A DNA stretch of 5,178 nucleotides from Gammaproteobacteria bacterium (lineage in GTDB: Bacteria; Pseudomonadota; Gammaproteobacteria; Pseudomonadales; Azotimanducaceae): contig JAPOYW010000354.1 of NCBI GenBank assembly GCA_026706425.1, forward strand, positions 1 to 5,178, given 5' to 3'. The position numbers and the translations under genes are program-made. Positions 1 to 5,178 of this stretch are shown piece by piece. The number at the start of each line of letters is the position of its first letter. The first letter of the stretch is position 1. The notes beneath the pieces were generated by a model, which had not been told where the DNA came from, did not search any database, and saw only the letters and a program-made list of their open reading frames with translations.

Positions 1-1235
1 CCGTGTCCGTGAACCCCATCTTGATCTGCCTTGTGAATCATCCCGACCTCAACCGCGAGCTTCTGGTGATCAACCAGCGAAAGACCGGACGGGGCTCGAC
101 TGCGTTCGAAACCATACGCTGGATGATGGGCGACGGCCTCACGGCATCCACCGGCGCGTTCCACAGCAAGCAGCGGCGGCTGATACAGCCTCGGTTTCAT
201 CGAAGGCGCGTCGAAAAATACGCCCAAGCCATGACCGAAATCTCGTCCCGAAAATCCGGGCAGTGGCAAGACGGGGCCAGGGTGGACATGGAGCAGGAGA
301 TGCGGGAACTGACGCTTCAGATCGTTGCCAAGGCCCTGTTCGATATCGAGACGCACGATGTTGTCCGGCGGGTGGGCGAAGCGTTCGCCGAAACCGACAG
401 GTACATGTACCTCCGCTTGACCCAGCCGGTGTTTCTACGGCGGTTTCTCCATGGTCTTCCGGTGCGTTCCTCCCGGCGCTTCAAGGCTGCGCGCGCTTAC
501 CTGGACGGGTTGATATACGGCCTGATCAGGGAGCGTCGGCAGTCGGGCGCCGAAGGCGACGACCTGCTGTGCATGCTGCTGCAAGCCAGATACGAGGATG
601 CCGAGAGCGAGGAAGACAGCCGGATGAGCGACGAGCTGGTGCGCGACGAGGCGGTTTCCCTGTACATCGCCGGGCACGACACCACGGCAACGACCCTGGC
701 CTATGCGTTCCACCTCATGTCCCGGTACCCTGAAGCGGAGAAACGGTTCCATGCCGAACTGGACGATGTGCTGGGCGGCCGCGACGCGACGCTCGACGAC
801 TTGCCCAACCTGCCCCTTACCGATCAGATCGTCAGGGAAACGTTGAGACTCTATCCGCCCTTCTGGGCGCTTGGCAGGATGGTGTTCGAGCCCATCGAAC
901 TGGGCGGTTACCCTATTCCGCCGGGCGTCTCGGTGATGGTCTCGCCGCTGATCACCCAGCGCGACCCCCGCTGGTTCGACAACCCGCTGGAGTTCAGACC
1001 CGAACGCTGGACACCGGAGTTCCGCCGTGAACTGTCACGGTTCGCATACTTCCCCTTCGGAGCAGGCGAGCATATGTGCATCGGCGAAGGCTTTGCGTGG
1101 ATGGAGGCGAAGATCGCGCTGGCGACCTTGTGCCAGCGCTGGCGCGCTACGGCGAAATCCAAGGCGGATATCGTGCCCCGGATTACGCTGAAGGTGAAAG
1201 GCGGCATGCCGATGACTCTCGAACGGCGCCGCTAA
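1..1235 (+). CDS. Cytochrome P450 monooxygenase, 5'-truncated by window edge
   Basis: Heme-thiolate enzyme expected to insert one oxygen atom from O2 into an organic substrate using electrons from a separate reductase or ferredoxin. Visible residues, numbered from the codon at base 3: C-helix region QRRLIQPRF at 57-65, with His54 where many P450s have Trp; I-helix AGHDTTA at 223-229, carrying the acid-threonine pair for O2 activation; K-helix ETLR at 279-282; PERW at 333-336, completing the Glu-Arg-Arg triad; and the heme loop FGAGEHMCIG at 352-361, with Cys359 as heme ligand. The stop is TAA at 1233-1235. The first visible residues (LVNHPDL) normally lie some 45-55 residues into the protein, so the GTG at base 3 is probably an internal valine and the true start is upstream. 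No N-terminal anchor can be assessed. The general style resembles bacterial P450s of the fatty-acid and terpene-oxidising groups, but I cannot assign a CYP family or substrate. No ferredoxin or reductase gene is in view. The family call is very secure. Confidence 0.96.
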   Translation, partial: VSVNPILICLVNHPDLNRELLVINQRKTGRGSTAFETIRWMMGDGLTASTGAFHSKQRRLIQPRFHRRRVEKYAQAMTEISSRKSGQWQDGARVDMEQEMRELTLQIVAKALFDIETHDVVRRVGEAFAETDRYMYLRLTQPVFLRRFLHGLPVRSSRRFKAARAYLDGLIYGLIRERRQSGAEGDDLLCMLLQARYEDAESEEDSRMSDELVRDEAVSLYIAGHDTTATTLAYAFHLMSRYPEAEKRFHAELDDVLGGRDATLDDLPNLPLTDQIVRETLRLYPPFWALGRMVFEPIELGGYPIPPGVSVMVSPLITQRDPRWFDNPLEFRPERWTPEFRRELSRFAYFPFGAGEHMCIGEGFAWMEAKIALATLCQRWRATAKSKADIVPRITLKVKGGMPMTLERRR

Positions 1236-1352
1236 CCCAACTTCGACGGTTTAGGGTTCGCACTCCTTGGCCCTCACGAACATGCCGGTAGAGCCTGCCC
1301 GAATAACAAGCCCAGTCAAGGACCAAGGCCGGCACTGCAGGTGTTCGGTTCC

Positions 1353-1357
1353 GAAGG
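1353..1357 (+). promoter_or_regulatory. Possible ribosome binding site for receptor 1 (GTG start)
   Basis: GAAGG ends 11 bases before GTG 1369. The spacing is longer than ideal, so this is weak support, but neither TTG 1267 nor ATG 1282 has a better purine-rich site upstream. The start decision rests mainly on the position of the signal peptide. Confidence 0.3.
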
Positions 1358-1368
1358 CTCGTGACGTC

Positions 1369-3996
<2,628 letters not shown>

Positions 3997-4197
3997 AGGC
4001 CCGGCGGGCGGGATGCCTCGAATCCGCCGCGCTTGATGAGCAGGTCCTTGCTGGTGCTGCGTGACTCCCGATCGACCCACCCGACACCCAGGTCCGGCGC
4101 CGCCGGCCACAGTTGATGTCGAACCCTTCGAGCTTGTTGCCGAACGCGGGCGTACACTACCGGACAGCTACAAGGATACGATCAGAACAGGGGGGTA
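3997..4197 (+). other. Intergenic spacer between the two receptor genes
   Basis: A 201-base gap without a convincing gene. It holds two GC-rich inverted repeats. One is GGCGGGAT/ATCCGCC at 4007-4028, with a one-base bulge and seven-base loop, 10 bases after the stop of receptor 1. The other is CCGGC-GCC-GCCGG at 4094-4106, extendable to GG/CC across a bulged T. Neither is followed by a T run, so they are not classical intrinsic terminators; they could still slow polymerase or protect the 3' end of the upstream message. A TACACT at 4153-4158 resembles a -10 box, but no -35 box lies at proper spacing. The spacer is long enough for receptor 2 to have its own promoter; whether it does cannot be decided by eye. 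Confidence 0.5.
4189..4195 (+). promoter_or_regulatory. G-rich ribosome binding site of receptor 2
   Basis: An A followed by six G residues ends two bases before ATG 4198. Read as AGG plus spacing, the core AGG at 4189-4191 sits six bases from the start, which is normal. The G run could pair with the CCUCC end of 16S rRNA with one G-U pair. An AAGGA at 4172-4176 is too far away (21 bases) to serve this start. Confidence 0.5.
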
Positions 4198-5178
4198 ATG
4201 ACAATCTGGAAGCGATGTCCGGCCGGCTTGGCTGCACTCCTAGTGGTGGTTGCAAGAGTGCAGGCTCAAGCATCCGATAGGGCTGAGGGCGAGATTCTCG
4301 AAGCGGTGGCCGTCGTCGGAACGCGGCGCGGCGTGGGCTCGACACAGGACCTTGCAGTCCCGGTTGACGTGCTTGATGCGGAACGTCTGGCAGGGCCGGG
4401 TGACCTGCTCGACATGCTGACCGCCCGCGTTCCGTCGTACAACGTCAACCGCGAACCCATCAGCGACGCCGTGACGCTGGTGCGCCCGACGAACCTACGC
4501 GGCCTGCCCGCCGACAGCACGCTGGTGCTGGTCAACGGCAAGCGCCGGCACCGCGGCGCGGCGATCGGCGAGTTCGTATCGGGCATCAACCAGGGGGCCC
4601 AGGGCGTGGACCTCGTCCCGCTGATCCCGATCGCACTGCGGCGCGTGGAGATCCTGCGCGACGGCGCGTCCGCCCAGTACGGTTCCGGTGCCATCGCCGG
4701 GGTGATGAACTTCGTGTTGGAAGACGACCCGGATGTGCGCCGGATGCAGCTGCAATACGGTTCGACCTACGCGGGCGACGGCGACCAGCTGACCGCTGCC
4801 GGTGCCTTCGGCACGCGTCTGGGCAGCGACGGGTTTGTTACTGTCAGCATGGAGCTGAAGGACAGCGAGCCCACCAGCCGCGGTTCGCAGGACCCGCAGG
4901 CGACGTATCTCGTCGAAAACGGCTACACCGGCGTGGCCGATCCGGTGGTGATCTGGGGCGCACCGGAGGTGAAAAACGACTTCAAGCTGCTGGTCAACGC
5001 CGCCACGGAAGCCGGCATCGGTGAACTGTATGGCTTCGGCGGCTGGTCGGCCCGCGAGGTGGACGGCAGTTTCTTTTACCGCAATCCGAATGGCCGAAAG
5101 GGTGTATTTCTCGGCGCCGGCAGCAATCTGCTGGTGGCCGACCTGACGCCCGAGGACGATGCTGCCTGCCGGACGGTC
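4198..5178 (+). CDS. TonB-dependent outer-membrane receptor (receptor 2), 3'-truncated by window edge
   Basis: Second TonB-energised outer-membrane transporter; the reading frame is open from ATG 4198 to the last base (327 codons), so the barrel's remainder lies beyond the window. The start is well supported: a G-rich ribosome site precedes it, and residues 1-25 form a compact signal peptide (Lys5-Arg6, hydrophobic GLAALLVVVA at 10-19, cleavage likely after AQA at 25). A TonB-box-like segment AVAVVGTR lies at 36-43. The plug has PSYNVN (79-84), TLVLVNGKRRHR (108-119) and LRDGASAQYGS (153-163). Early barrel segments with IWGAPEV (252-258) and FFYRNPNGRKGVF (292-304) follow. Cys324 aligns with the first loop cysteine of receptor 1. 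From PSYNVN through the end of the plug, 62 of 99 positions are identical to receptor 1 without gaps, whereas the N-terminal ends differ freely. No STN domain is present. The ligand is unknown; divergence in the barrel suggests, but does not prove, a different substrate from receptor 1. Confidence 0.94.
   Translation, partial: MTIWKRCPAGLAALLVVVARVQAQASDRAEGEILEAVAVVGTRRGVGSTQDLAVPVDVLDAERLAGPGDLLDMLTARVPSYNVNREPISDAVTLVRPTNLRGLPADSTLVLVNGKRRHRGAAIGEFVSGINQGAQGVDLVPLIPIALRRVEILRDGASAQYGSGAIAGVMNFVLEDDPDVRRMQLQYGSTYAGDGDQLTAAGAFGTRLGSDGFVTVSMELKDSEPTSRGSQDPQATYLVENGYTGVADPVVIWGAPEVKNDFKLLVNAATEAGIGELYGFGGWSAREVDGSFFYRNPNGRKGVFLGAGSNLLVADLTPEDDAACRTV

Noticed and set aside
3..5. GTG at base 3 as the true start of the P450
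   Set aside because: The visible protein begins inside the conserved N-terminal strand region of P450s, so the start is expected well upstream of the window.
4007..4028. Hairpin after the stop of receptor 1 as an intrinsic terminator
   Set aside because: The stem has a bulge and no T tract follows, so it does not meet the usual pattern; it is described only as an inverted repeat.
4134..4158. Possible sigma-70 promoter, TTGTTG (4134-4139) with TACACT (4153-4158), before receptor 2
   Set aside because: The boxes are only 13 bases apart, too close for a standard promoter, and no better -35 box is found 16-18 bases upstream of TACACT.
4266..4694. Minus-strand open frame of 142 codons opposite receptor 2
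   Set aside because: The + strand here encodes the conserved plug with exact family motifs. The equivalent minus-strand frame opposite the plug of receptor 1 reads similarly (APSR-STST/RR type peptides), which is explained by the plug's conservation.

Overview
This is a GC-rich (by eye) stretch from a Gram-negative bacterium. The evidence is two genes for TonB-dependent outer-membrane receptors, which only make sense in a cell with an outer membrane and a TonB system. Receptors with the NG(K/R)RRHR and LRDGASAQYGS plug signatures are, from general knowledge, common in Proteobacteria such as sphingomonads, xanthomonads and marine or soil gammaproteobacteria. I cannot place the organism more closely from sequence alone.

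Layout, all on the + strand. (1) Bases 1-1235: the C-terminal ~410 residues of a cytochrome P450. Its beginning lies upstream of the window. All core heme-protein motifs are present. (2) Bases 1236-1368: a short spacer, or partly the N-terminus of the next gene if an earlier start is used. (3) Bases 1369-3996: a complete TonB-dependent receptor with signal peptide, TonB box, plug and 22-strand-type barrel. The start is a judgement call between TTG 1267, ATG 1282 and GTG 1369. (4) Bases 3997-4197: a non-coding spacer with two GC-rich hairpins and, just before the next gene, a G-rich ribosome binding site. (5) Bases 4198-5178: the first 327 residues of a second TonB-dependent receptor, cut by the window end. 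It is clearly a paralogue of the first: 62 of 99 residues are identical without gaps in the core of the plug.

Working model (inference): the two receptors take up related but different substrates across the outer membrane. The P450, encoded just upstream in the same direction, may oxidise an imported hydrophobic compound or tailor a product handled by the same locus. No redox partner, regulator, sigma/anti-sigma pair or inner-membrane transporter is visible, so the substrate cannot be named. I found no CRISPR array, tRNA, rRNA, insertion sequence or clearly novel system. The observations worth following up are the tandem receptor pair, its linkage to a P450, the unsettled start and unusual C-terminal tail of receptor 1, and an odd minus-strand reading in the spacer.
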